Assembly (NCBI RefSeq): GCF_002224125.1
Contig: NZ_NCSM01000041.1
Location: forward strand, 32,786-96,785
DNA: 64,000 bases
Source of the DNA: Streptomyces sp. NBS 14/10
GTDB taxonomy: Bacteria; Actinomycetota; Actinomycetes; Streptomycetales; Streptomycetaceae
Direction of reading: 5' to 3'
In this document: in pieces, positions 42,037 through 51,080 of the stretch
How the letters are laid out: each line of letters begins with the position of its first letter
Numbering within the stretch: position 1 is the first letter of the stretch
Made by a program: the position numbers and the translations under genes
Notes under the pieces: model-generated
Database searches by the model: none
The model's input: the letters and a program-made list of their open reading frames with translations, nothing else
What the model was told of the DNA's origin: nothing

Positions 42037-43641
42037 ATGGCGCGGGAATCCGATAGAGGGGTTGGACGGCGGCAGGTACTGCGGGGGTCGGCGGCGGCGT
42101 CCGCCGGGCTGGCGCTCCCCGCGCTGGCGTCTTCGCCGGCGTGGGCGTCGGCAGCTGGGGCGTCGGCCGCGCCCGCGCAGGCGCTGTCCGGGCGGCCGAG
42201 CGCCCAGTGGGGCGTCCAGGTGGGCGACGTCACGACGTCCTCGGGCCTGGTGTGGGTACGGTCCGACCGCCCGGCCCGGATGGTCGTCGAGACGTCCGCG
42301 ACCGAGTCGTTCGCGAAGGCGCGCCGCTGGCGGGGCCCGGTGCTGGGCGCCGGCAGCGACTTCACGGGCACCACCGCGCTGCACGGGCTGCCGCCGGGCA
42401 CCCAGGTGCACTACCGGGTGCTGCTCGCCGACCCGGACGACCCGCGCCGCACCGGCGAGCCGGTGTACGGGACGTTCCGCACCGCGCCGGCCCGCCGCCA
42501 GGGGCTGCGGTTCGTATGGTCGGGCGACCTGGCGGGGCAGGGCTGGGGCATCAACCCGGACCTCGGCGGCTACCGGATCTACGAGGAGATGCGCCGGCTG
42601 GACCCGGACTTCTTCCTGTGCAGCGGTGACAACATCTACGCCGACGGCCCGCTGACGCAGAGCGTGACGCTGCCCGACGGCCGCACCTGGCGGAACATCA
42701 CCACGGAGGAGAAGTCCAAGGTCGCCGAAACGCTGGCGGAGTACCGGGGCAACTTCCGGTACAACCTGCTCGATGCCAGTCTTCGCGCCTTCAACGCCCA
42801 GGTGCCGACCATCATCCAGTGGGACGACCACGAGGTGCTGAACAACTGGTACCCGGGCGAGATCCTCACCGACGACCGCTACACCGAGAAGAACGTGAAC
42901 GTGCTGGCGGCGCGCTCGCGGCAGGCCTTCAGCGAGTACTTCCCCATCTCCACGATGCGGCCGGACCCCGACGGCCGGGTGTACCGGGTGCTGCGGCACG
43001 GCCCGCTGCTCGATGTGTTCGTGCTGGACTGCCGTACGTACCGCAACGCCAACTCCCCCGGCCGGCAGCCCGAGGACACCCAGGGCATCCTCGGCGCCGA
43101 GCAGCTGGCCTGGCTCAAGCGGGAGCTGTCGGCGTCGCGCGCGGTGTGGAAGGTGATCGCGTGTGACATGCCGCTGGGTCTCGTGGTCCCGGACGGGGCG
43201 ACGGACTTCGAGGCCGTCTCGCAGGGCGACCCGGGCGCGCCGCTGGGCCGCGAGCTCCAGATCGCGGAGCTGCTGCGGCACATCAAGCACCGGAAGATCA
43301 CCGGCACGGTGTGGCTGACGGCGGACGTCCACTACACCAGCGCCCAGCACTACGACCCGTCGCGGGCGGCCTTCAAGGACTTCGCCCCGTTCTGGGAGTT
43401 CGTCTCCGGGCCGCTGAACGCGGGCGCGTTCCCGGCGGTGAAGCTGGACGGCACCTTCGGTCCTGAGCAGCCCTTCGTCAAGGCGCCGCCCAGGGCGAAC
43501 GTCTCCCCGGCCGAGGGCTTCCAGTTCTTCGGCGAGGTGGACATCGACGGGCACAGCGGCGAGCTGACGGTCCGGCTGCGCGAACTGGGCGGCACGGTGC
43601 TGTTCACCAAGGTGCTGCAGCCCGGGCGCGTCGGCCAGTGA
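42037..43641 (+). CDS. phoD: Tat-secreted alkaline phosphatase/phosphodiesterase, PhoD family
   Basis: A 534-residue exported metallophosphoesterase. A Tat signal is visible (GRRQVLRGSAAASAGLALPALA), then a PhoD N-terminal beta domain, then the catalytic domain with WSGDLAGQ, CSGDNIYADG, WDDHE and TADVHYT. PhoD uses Fe/Ca to release phosphate from diesters and monoesters outside the cell. GGGAGG 6 bases before ATG 42037 decides the start over ATG 42016. The PHO box upstream fits induction under phosphate limitation by PhoR-PhoP. Confidence 0.94.
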   Translation: MARESDRGVGRRQVLRGSAAASAGLALPALASSPAWASAAGASAAPAQALSGRPSAQWGVQVGDVTTSSGLVWVRSDRPARMVVETSATESFAKARRWRGPVLGAGSDFTGTTALHGLPPGTQVHYRVLLADPDDPRRTGEPVYGTFRTAPARRQGLRFVWSGDLAGQGWGINPDLGGYRIYEEMRRLDPDFFLCSGDNIYADGPLTQSVTLPDGRTWRNITTEEKSKVAETLAEYRGNFRYNLLDASLRAFNAQVPTIIQWDDHEVLNNWYPGEILTDDRYTEKNVNVLAARSRQAFSEYFPISTMRPDPDGRVYRVLRHGPLLDVFVLDCRTYRNANSPGRQPEDTQGILGAEQLAWLKRELSASRAVWKVIACDMPLGLVVPDGATDFEAVSQGDPGAPLGRELQIAELLRHIKHRKITGTVWLTADVHYTSAQHYDPSRAAFKDFAPFWEFVSGPLNAGAFPAVKLDGTFGPEQPFVKAPPRANVSPAEGFQFFGEVDIDGHSGELTVRLRELGGTVLFTKVLQPGRVGQ

Positions 43642-43659
43642 CGCGCGGGGCCGGGCTCG

Positions 43660-43665
43660 TACCGT
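43660..43665 (+). promoter_or_regulatory. Possible -10 box of the DUF1990 gene
   Basis: TACCGT, 6 bases before the ATG at 43672; no ribosome-binding site, so the transcript may be leaderless. Confidence 0.35.
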
Positions 43666-43671
43666 ACGGGC

Positions 43672-44196
43672 ATGTCCCCAACCGGCCCCGTATCCCGTCT
43701 GACCTACCCGGAGACGGGCGCCACGCGCCAGTGGCCACTGCCCGCCGGCTACAGCCATCTCCGGGTGTCCGTCCCGGTGGGCCGCGGCCCCGACACGTTC
43801 GGGGCCGCGGGCCGGGCGGTGATGGACTGGCGGATGCACCGGGCGGTGGGGGTGTCGGTGCGCTGCTGGGAGCCGACCGCCGTGGCGGGCCTGCCCGTGG
43901 TGATCGGTCTTGGCGTGGGGCGGCTGCGGCTGCGCGCGCCGTGCCAGGTGGTGTGGACGGTGGCGGAGGAGACACGGACCGGCTTCGCGTACGGGACGCT
44001 GCCCGGCCATCCGGAGCGCGGCGAGGAGTCGTTCGTCGTCAGCCTGGAGCCGGACGGGGCCGTGGTGCTCACGGTGACGGCCTTCAGCCGCCCGGCGGTC
44101 TGGTACGCGCGGGCGGCCGGGCCGCTGGTGCCGCTCTTCCAGCGGGCGTACGCACGGCGCTGCGGGGCGGTGCTGCGGCGGCTGGCCGCGGCATGA
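43672..44196 (+). CDS. DUF1990 family protein
   Basis: A 174-residue soluble protein with the DUF1990 pattern: LTYPETGATR near the N-terminus, LPAGYSHLRVSVPVGRG, MDWRMHRAVGVSV and a C-terminal FQRAYARRCGAVLRRL. A SRPBCC-like fold of unknown biochemical role. It follows phoD by 30 bases, but with its own likely promoter. The stop codon is in a 27-bp repeat. Confidence 0.85.
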   Translation: MSPTGPVSRLTYPETGATRQWPLPAGYSHLRVSVPVGRGPDTFGAAGRAVMDWRMHRAVGVSVRCWEPTAVAGLPVVIGLGVGRLRLRAPCQVVWTVAEETRTGFAYGTLPGHPERGEESFVVSLEPDGAVVLTVTAFSRPAVWYARAAGPLVPLFQRAYARRCGAVLRRLAAA

Positions 44197-44260
44197 GAAC
44201 CTGAAGAACTGGCCGCGGCATGAGAACCTGAAGAAGCGGCATGAGAACCACCTGAAGAAC
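44182..44260. repeat. 27-bp tandem repeat over the DUF1990 stop codon
   Basis: Perfect 27-base copies at 44182-44208 and 44209-44235, then a partial, altered third to 44260. Each contains GGCATGAGAACCTGAAGAA. The stop TGA (44194-44196) recurs in every copy. Confidence 0.9.
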
Positions 44261-44375
44261 CCGCCTGTCAACCACGTCATTCCAGACAAAATGGGCTTGC
44301 GTCGCAATTGCCCTCTTAACCCATCGGTCACAGTGCGTTTGTGATCGCGCAACACCCCTCGGCAAGAGTGGGCGC

Positions 44376-45632
44376 ATGACCCACGCGACCCCTCACGACC
44401 ACACCCGGCGACGCCCCCACGGCTGGCGGCTCGATCTGGTGGAGCTGGCCGCCCGATGGTCACGACGCCACGGCGACGGCCCCGTCACGGACGGCCCCAA
44501 CGGTACGAACGGCACGGACGGCGCACCCGACACGACCGCCACGAACGGCGCCCGGAGCGCCGACACCACCCTGTGGCGCATACGGACGACCGTACGGGAC
44601 GAGCCGGGCACCCTCGCCGCGCTGTGCGCGGCGCTCGCCCGCCACGCGGTCGACATCCTGTCGCTGCAGACCCACCCGCTGGCGGACGGCACCGTGGACG
44701 AGTTCCTGCTCCGCGCCCCCGCCGATCTGCCGCCCTCCGAGCTGACCGACGCCGTCACGGCCGGCGGCGGCCGGGACACCTGGCTGGAACGGGCCGACGC
44801 CCATGACCTGGTGGACGCGCCGACCCGCATACTCTCCCTGGCCACCCGCACCGCCCTGGACGCCGCCGAACTCCCGCTCGCCCTACGCCAGTTGCTCGGC
44901 CGCTGCACCATCCGGTCGCTGCCCGCGAAGTCCCTGAACGGCCGTCCGCTGGAGGGGATGCCACCGGTGGAGGGCGTACTGGAGGAGACCGTGATGCGGC
45001 TGCGGGACCCGTCCGGCGGCGCGATCACCATCGAGCGCCCGTATCTCCCCTTCACTCCGACCGAGTTCGCGCGCGCCCGCGCGCTCGTCGAGCTGGACGC
45101 CCGGCTGGGCCCGCGTGTTCCGCGCCGCCATGATGTGCTGACGCTGCCCGAGGGCAACGAGATCACCGTGCGCCGCGCCGACACCCGCGACCTGGACGCG
45201 GCCCGCGCGATGCACCAGCGGTGCTCGGCCGAGACGCTCGCCCAGCGCTACCACGGCCCGGTCGGCGACGCCGACCGCTACCTCGGCCACCTGCTCAGCC
45301 CGCGCTTCGGCCGCACCCTCGCCGCACATACCGCCTCCGGGCAGTTGGTGGCCCTCGGCCATCTGCTGTGGGACGGGGACGAGACGGAGATCGCGCTGCT
45401 CGTCGAGGACGAGTGGCAGCGGCGCGGCGTCGGCGGGGAGTTGCTGCGGAGGCTGGTCGCGATGGCCGCCAAGACGGGGTGCGAAAGCGTCTACGCCGTC
45501 ACCCAGTCGGCCAACACCGGCATGGTCGCGGCGATGCGCGCGCTGGAGCTGCCGCTTGACTACCAGATCGAGGAGGGCACGCTCGTCATCACGGCCCGGC
45601 TCTCGCCCGCGGTGGTCTCGTCGGGCGCGTAG
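44376..45632 (+). CDS. ACT-domain / GNAT acetyltransferase fusion
   Basis: A 418-residue protein. Residues 35-62 are an Asn/Gly/Thr/Asp-rich linker. Residues 65-135 look like an ACT domain (RIRTTVRDEPGTLAALCAALARHAVDILSLQTHPLADG), an amino-acid-binding regulatory module. The GNAT domain (265-410) has VEDEWQRRGVGGELLRRLV as the acetyl-CoA loop. Actinobacterial ACT-GNAT fusions can be protein-lysine acetyltransferases allosterically tuned by amino acids; that role here is inference. Confidence 0.85.
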   Translation: MTHATPHDHTRRRPHGWRLDLVELAARWSRRHGDGPVTDGPNGTNGTDGAPDTTATNGARSADTTLWRIRTTVRDEPGTLAALCAALARHAVDILSLQTHPLADGTVDEFLLRAPADLPPSELTDAVTAGGGRDTWLERADAHDLVDAPTRILSLATRTALDAAELPLALRQLLGRCTIRSLPAKSLNGRPLEGMPPVEGVLEETVMRLRDPSGGAITIERPYLPFTPTEFARARALVELDARLGPRVPRRHDVLTLPEGNEITVRRADTRDLDAARAMHQRCSAETLAQRYHGPVGDADRYLGHLLSPRFGRTLAAHTASGQLVALGHLLWDGDETEIALLVEDEWQRRGVGGELLRRLVAMAAKTGCESVYAVTQSANTGMVAAMRALELPLDYQIEEGTLVITARLSPAVVSSGA

Positions 45633-45678
45633 CCGACCGCCGTGCGGGGCGGGGTACGGCAGAATCCAAGGAGACGCG

Positions 45679-45742
45679 ATCCGGACACGACACTATTCGG
45701 GCACGACACGATCCGGGCACGACATGTTCCGAGCACGACATG
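45679..45742. repeat. Four 16-bp tandem repeats upstream of the DUF885 gene
   Basis: Units at 45679, 45695, 45711 and 45727 (ATCCGGGCACGACATG and variants), ending about 70 bases before the start at 45811. They could be multiple operator sites or a minisatellite. Confidence 0.8.
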
Positions 45743-45810
45743 ATCTCGGTCAGGTACGTAACATCCAAATGCCCGTGACGCGACCCCGCCCGCCGTACGA
45801 GGATGACCGC

Positions 45811-47499
45811 ATGTCCGACACCATTGACGCATCCCTGCCCCGCCAGGTGGCCGACGCCTACGTCGACGCCCTCATCGAACTCGATCCGATCACCGGCACC
45901 TACCTGGGTGTGCCCGAAAGCGCCCGGCGGCTGCCGGACTTCTCGCCCGCCGGGCAGGAGGCGCTGGCGGACCTCGCCCGCACCACCCTGGACCGGCTCG
46001 GCGAGGCCGAGGCGCGGCCCGGTGCGGACAGCGACATCGAGCGGCGCTGCGCCCGGCTGCTGCGGGAGCGGCTGACCGCCGAGCTCGCCGTGCACGAGGC
46101 GCGGGAACACCTGCGGGCGGTCAGCAATCTCCACTCCCCGCTGCACGCCGTGCGCGGCGTCTTCACCGTGATGCCGACCGAGACCGAGGACGACTGGGCG
46201 GCGGTCGCCGCGCGGCTGCGCGCCGTACCGGCCGCCCTGGAGGGGTACCGCGCCTCGCTCGCCGAGGGGCTGCGGCAGGAACTGCCCGCCGGGCCCCGCC
46301 AGGTGACCACGGTGATCGGGCAGCTCAGCCAATGGATCGGCGCCGGCACCGACGGCGGCTGGTTCGCCGACTTCGCGGCCGGCGGCCCCGAGGCGCTGCG
46401 CGCCGAGCTGGACGAGGCCGCGGCCGAGGGCACCGGCGCCTTCGCCACGCTCCGCGACTGGCTGCGCGATGTGTACGAGCCGGCGGTCCAGGGTGCGCCG
46501 GACGTCGTCGGGCGCGAGCGCTACCGCACCTGGTCGCGCATGTGGAACGGCACGGACCTCGACCTGGACGAGGCGTACGCCTACGGCTGGTCCGAATACC
46601 ACCGGCTGCACGCCGAGATGCGCACCGAGGCGGAGAAGATCCTCCCCGGCGCCACCCCCTGGGAGGCGCTGCGCCACCTCGACGAGCACGGCCAGGCCAT
46701 CGAGGGCGTCGAGGAGACCCGCGCCTGGCTGCAGGGGCTCATGGACCAGGCCATCGAGGCGCTGGACGGCACCCACTTCGACCTGGCCGAGCGGGTCAAG
46801 CGGGTCGAGTCGATGATCGCGCCGCCGGGCAGCGCGGCGGCGCCGTACTACACCCAGCCGTCGGTGGACTTCTCCCGCCCCGGCCGGACCTGGCTGCCCA
46901 CCATGGGCGAGACCCGCTTCCCGGTGTACGACCTGGTCTCCACCTGGTACCACGAGGGCGTGCCCGGCCATCATCTGCAGCTCGCGCAGTGGGCGCATGT
47001 GGCCGACCGGCTCTCCCGCTACCAGGCCACCGTCGGCATGGTCAGCGCCAACGCGGAGGGCTGGGCGCTGTACGCGGAGCGGCTGATGGACGAGCTCGGC
47101 TTCCTCACCGACGCCGAGCGGCGCCTGGGCTACCTCGACGCGCAGATGATGCGCGCGGTGCGCGTCATCATCGACATCGGTATGCACCTGGAGCTGGAGA
47201 TCCCCGCCGACTCCCCGTTCCACCCCGGGGAGCGCTGGACGCCGCAGCTGGCGCAGGAGTTCTTCGGTCGGCACAGCGGCCGGCCCGCGGACTTCATCGA
47301 GAGCGAGCTGGTGCGCTATCTGGGCATGCCGGGCCAGGCCATCGGCTACAAGCTGGGCGAACGCGCCTGGCTTGCCGGGCGCGAGGCGGCCCGCAAGGCC
47401 CACGGTGACGCCTTCGACGCCAAGTCCTGGCACATGGCGGCCCTCTCACAGGGCTCGCTCGGCCTGGACGACCTGGTGGCCGAGCTCTCGGCGATCTGA
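45811..47499 (+). CDS. DUF885 family metallopeptidase-like protein
   Basis: A 562-residue DUF885 protein. The zinc-peptidase-like motif is YHEGVPGHHLQ (about residues 382-392) and the downstream Glu is in SANAEGWALYAERLMDELG, the layout of a gluzincin. Cytoplasmic, no signal peptide. The start at ATG 45811 (MSDTIDASLPRQVADAYVDALIEL) fits the family; the longer open frame upstream runs through the 16-bp repeats. Substrate unknown. Confidence 0.9.
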   Translation: MSDTIDASLPRQVADAYVDALIELDPITGTYLGVPESARRLPDFSPAGQEALADLARTTLDRLGEAEARPGADSDIERRCARLLRERLTAELAVHEAREHLRAVSNLHSPLHAVRGVFTVMPTETEDDWAAVAARLRAVPAALEGYRASLAEGLRQELPAGPRQVTTVIGQLSQWIGAGTDGGWFADFAAGGPEALRAELDEAAAEGTGAFATLRDWLRDVYEPAVQGAPDVVGRERYRTWSRMWNGTDLDLDEAYAYGWSEYHRLHAEMRTEAEKILPGATPWEALRHLDEHGQAIEGVEETRAWLQGLMDQAIEALDGTHFDLAERVKRVESMIAPPGSAAAPYYTQPSVDFSRPGRTWLPTMGETRFPVYDLVSTWYHEGVPGHHLQLAQWAHVADRLSRYQATVGMVSANAEGWALYAERLMDELGFLTDAERRLGYLDAQMMRAVRVIIDIGMHLELEIPADSPFHPGERWTPQLAQEFFGRHSGRPADFIESELVRYLGMPGQAIGYKLGERAWLAGREAARKAHGDAFDAKSWHMAALSQGSLGLDDLVAELSAI

Positions 47500-47684
47500 T
47501 GACGGGGGGAGGGGGCGGGGCCGGGCGTATCGCCGGGGCGGACGAATAGCCGGCAGCCGCATGCCGCATGGGGCCGCGCTGACGGGGGCAGTCCGCGGAC
47601 CGGCGGGGTCCGTCCGTCGGCTCCGCCCGCGCCGGACGCGCCCGTGTCAGGTCCGCCCCAGCTCCGGCCCCCGCCCCGGCCGCG

Positions 47685-50600
47685 TCAGGTCCGCCCTCCC
47701 GCTCCGGCCGCGCTCCCGGCCGTACGGTGGCGCACCGCCGATCCGTCGCGGTCCTTCACCACCTCAAGACGCACCGGGATGCGCTGGCGGAGGTCCGCGA
47801 CATGGCTGACGATGCCGACCGTACGGTCCCGCTCGCGCAGTGAGTCCAGCACGTCCAGGACCTCGTCGAGGGTCTGCTCGTCCAGGCTGCCGAAACCCTC
47901 GTCGATGAAGAGGGTGTCCAGCCGGGTGCCGCCCGCCTCGTCCGTCACCACGTCGGCGAGGCCGAGGGCGAGCGAGAGCGAGACGAAGAAAGTCTCGCCG
48001 CCGGAGAGGGTGGCGGTGTCGCGCTCGCTGCCGGTCCAGGCGTCGATGACGTGCAGGCCCAGACCCGACCTGCCGCGGCCGCCCGTCCGGGCGTCGGAGT
48101 GCACGAGGGTGTAGCGCCCGGCGGACATGAGCCGCAGCCGGGCGCTGGCCGCGGCGGCGACCTGTTCGAGCCGGGCGGCCAGGACGTACGCCTCCAGGCG
48201 CATCTTCCGCTCGTTCTCGCCTGAGGTGCCCGCCGCGAGCGTGGCCAGGCGGGCGAGGCGGTCGTGCTCCTCGCGGAGCGGGGCGAGCCGGCGCGCGTCG
48301 GTGACGGCCTGGGCGGAGAGCCGGTCCAGTTCCTGGCAGCGGGTACGGGCCGCCGCGTCCCGCGCGGAGCCCTCGCGCAGTGCGCGGGTGGCCGCGTCGG
48401 CCGCCGCCTCGGCGGCGGTGGGGTCGGCCAGGGGCTCCTGCGCGGCGGCGACCACCTGCGGATCGGCCAGCTCGGCCGCGACGGCCGCGGACTCCGTCTG
48501 CCACTGCTCCAGGTGGTGGCGCAGCCCGCGCTGGTTCGCCGCGGGCAGTACGGCGCGGGCCGCGGCGTTCGGCTCCTCGAAGCCCGCGCGGCGCGCGGCG
48601 TCGGCGAGCCGCGCCCCGGCCTCCGCCAGCCGCCGCGCGGCGGCCTCGGCCTCGCGGGCCGCCTCGGCGGCCCGGGACAGCAGCCCCGCGTGGCGCTCCA
48701 GCCGGGCGGCGCGCTCGGCCACGGTGGCGGCTCCGCCGCGGGCCCGCTCCACATCCGCCAGCAGCCCGGCCCGCTCCCGCAGCAGGGCCTCGCGCCGCGA
48801 GGTGCGCGCGGCGGCGCGCCGCTCGGCTTCCTGCCGCTGGGCCAGGCGCCGGTCGTGCTCTTCCTCGGCGTGGGCCAGCGCCTCGCGTGCGGCGTGGCCG
48901 TCGGCCCCGGCGCCGCGGGCCTCGGCGAGGGCGGTCTCCAAGTCGGCGACGGCGCGGTCCAGTTCATCCGCGGTGCCGCCGCCCGCGGCGGCCTCCGCGC
49001 CCGCCAGCGCCTCCCGCAGGGACTGCAGCCCCCGCTCGGCCTCCTCCCGCCCGGCCTCGGCCCGCCGGTAGGCCGCGAGCGCGGCCTCCTCCGCCGTACG
49101 GTCCACATGGCCGGCGCCCGGGCGTGCGGGGCGGGGGTGTTCGGTCGCGCCGCACACGGCGCACGGCTCGCCCGCGCTCAGCCCTGCCGCGAGCTCGGCG
49201 GCGATACCGCGCAGCCGCCGGTCCTTGAGGTCGAGCCAGGTCTCGTGCGCGGCGGCGGCCTGTTCGCGGGAGTGGAGCAGGCGCTGATCCGCCTCGGCCG
49301 CCTGCCCGGCCAGGACGTCCCGCCGCCGGGCGGCCTCGAGGCGCTGCCGGGCGGGGGCGAGCTGCCCGGCGAGCTGTTCGGCCCGGGTGACGGCGTCCTG
49401 CGCCGCCTCGACGCGCCGCGTATGCGCCTCGCGGACCGTCTCCCACCCGGCGAGCCACTGCCCGGCCTCCTCGATCGCCTCCTCGTCGGCCCGCGCCTGC
49501 CGGTCCAGCCCCGCGACCTCGGCGGTCACCTCCCCGGCCCGCGACTCGGCCCGCCGCGCCGCGCCCAGCGACCCCAACTCCTCCCGCAGCCGCCGCTCCT
49601 CAGCAGCCAACCGCGCGGCGTCCACCCCCACGAGCCCCGCCGTCCCCACGCGCGCCCGGGACTCCTGCGCGGAGCCCACGCCCTGCGACCCGCGCGTCTC
49701 CGGGCCTTCACCCGCAAGGCGGGGTGCATCGCCTCGCCACCGCGCGGAGCCCACGCCCGGCGACCCGTCGACAGACTGGCCCGCACCGTCGCCCACCGGG
49801 CCAGGCGCATCGCCGCGGCCCCGGGAGCCCTGCTCCGGCACCGCGAACCCCGCGCGCGCGGAGCCCGCCTCTCCCTGCCCGTCGGCAAGCCGCTCCGGGC
49901 CATCACCCACCGAGCCGGGCTCGGTCCCCGTGCGTGGGCCCGGGAGTCCGATCTCGCCGGGCGCGGGGGCGTCCGGCGAGTCCAGTGGCTCGAGTTCCAG
50001 GCCGGGCTCGGCGGCCAAGCGGTCGCGGGCGGCGTGCTCGGCGGTGGTGGCGGTGGTGTGGTCGCATTCGGCGGTGGCGTGGAGTTCCAGGGCGGGGACG
50101 ACGGCGTCGGCCGCGCGGGCCTGCTCCAGGCGGGCGCTGGTCTGGTCGTACTCGGCGCGGCGGCGCTCGAGCTCGTCGGCGCGGTGGCGGGCCTCGGCGT
50201 GGCGGCGCTGGAGGCGGGCGCGTTCGCGGGCGGCGTCGGCGGTTCGGCGCGCGGCCTGGTGGGCGGTTTCGGTGGCCTCGAGCGCCGCGACCGCGATGTC
50301 CTGCCGCTCGCGGGCGGTCGTACGGGCGATGGCGGCCCACTCCAGTACGGCGTCGGCCAGCCCCGGCTCGCCCGGGGCGAGGTCCGGCAGCGGGTGGTCG
50401 CCGGGGCCGGCGGCCTGGGACATGCGGTGGGCGAGGGCGAGCAGCCGTTCGTCGCCGCCGACGACCTGCTTCTCCGCCGCACGCCGCAGCTCCGCGAGCC
50501 GTTCCTCGACGGCGGCGAAGCGGCCCGTGTCGAAGAGTTTGCCGAGCAGCTTGCCGCGGGCCATTTCGTCGGCGCGCAGAAAGCGGGCGAAGTCGCCCTG

Positions 50601-51080
50601 GGGCAACAGCACCACCTGGCAGAACTGCTCCTTGCTCATGCCGAGCAGCTGCGAGATCTCCTCGCCGATCTCCTGGTGCGAGCGGCTGAGCGCCTTCCAT
50701 TCCCCGGCCCCGGGGACGTATTCGCGCAGCCGGCTCTGCGCCTTTTCGCGCGTGGTGCCGGTGCCGCGCTTCTTGGGGCGCGGCTGTTCGGGGCGGCGGG
50801 TGATCTCCAGGCGCCGTCCGCCGACGGTGAGTTCGAGGACGACCTCGGTGGGGGTGTGCGGATCGGCGTGGTCGCTGCGCAGGGACAGCCCGCTGACCTG
50901 CCGGGCGCCGGGGACCTGGCCGTACAGGCCGTAGCAGACCGCGTCCAGGACGGACGTCTTGCCCGCGCCGGTGGGCCCGTGCAGCAGGAAGAGCCCGGCG
51001 GACGAGAGTTCGTCGAAGTCGACCTCTTGGGTGGTGCCGAAGGGCCCGAAGGCGGTCATGGTGAGGCGGTGCAGCCTCAT
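47685..51080 (-). CDS. sbcC: SbcC-type nuclease ATPase subunit
   Basis: A 1131-residue SMC/Rad50-like protein: Walker A HGPTGAGKTS (residues 34-43), long coiled coils, a zinc hook GEPCAVCG in the middle, and C-terminal signature LSGGETFFVSLSLALGLADVV with Walker B DTLFIDEGFGSLD. With SbcD it opens hairpins and processes DNA ends. A Gly/Pro/Ser-rich segment of about 140 residues (about 370-510) interrupts the first coiled-coil arm. Its start overlaps the sbcD stop by 4 bases. Confidence 0.95.
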   Translation of the reverse strand: MRLHRLTMTAFGPFGTTQEVDFDELSSAGLFLLHGPTGAGKTSVLDAVCYGLYGQVPGARQVSGLSLRSDHADPHTPTEVVLELTVGGRRLEITRRPEQPRPKKRGTGTTREKAQSRLREYVPGAGEWKALSRSHQEIGEEISQLLGMSKEQFCQVVLLPQGDFARFLRADEMARGKLLGKLFDTGRFAAVEERLAELRRAAEKQVVGGDERLLALAHRMSQAAGPGDHPLPDLAPGEPGLADAVLEWAAIARTTARERQDIAVAALEATETAHQAARRTADAARERARLQRRHAEARHRADELERRRAEYDQTSARLEQARAADAVVPALELHATAECDHTTATTAEHAARDRLAAEPGLELEPLDSPDAPAPGEIGLPGPRTGTEPGSVGDGPERLADGQGEAGSARAGFAVPEQGSRGRGDAPGPVGDGAGQSVDGSPGVGSARWRGDAPRLAGEGPETRGSQGVGSAQESRARVGTAGLVGVDAARLAAEERRLREELGSLGAARRAESRAGEVTAEVAGLDRQARADEEAIEEAGQWLAGWETVREAHTRRVEAAQDAVTRAEQLAGQLAPARQRLEAARRRDVLAGQAAEADQRLLHSREQAAAAHETWLDLKDRRLRGIAAELAAGLSAGEPCAVCGATEHPRPARPGAGHVDRTAEEAALAAYRRAEAGREEAERGLQSLREALAGAEAAAGGGTADELDRAVADLETALAEARGAGADGHAAREALAHAEEEHDRRLAQRQEAERRAAARTSRREALLRERAGLLADVERARGGAATVAERAARLERHAGLLSRAAEAAREAEAAARRLAEAGARLADAARRAGFEEPNAAARAVLPAANQRGLRHHLEQWQTESAAVAAELADPQVVAAAQEPLADPTAAEAAADAATRALREGSARDAAARTRCQELDRLSAQAVTDARRLAPLREEHDRLARLATLAAGTSGENERKMRLEAYVLAARLEQVAAAASARLRLMSAGRYTLVHSDARTGGRGRSGLGLHVIDAWTGSERDTATLSGGETFFVSLSLALGLADVVTDEAGGTRLDTLFIDEGFGSLDEQTLDEVLDVLDSLRERDRTVGIVSHVADLRQRIPVRLEVVKDRDGSAVRHRTAGSAAGAGGRT

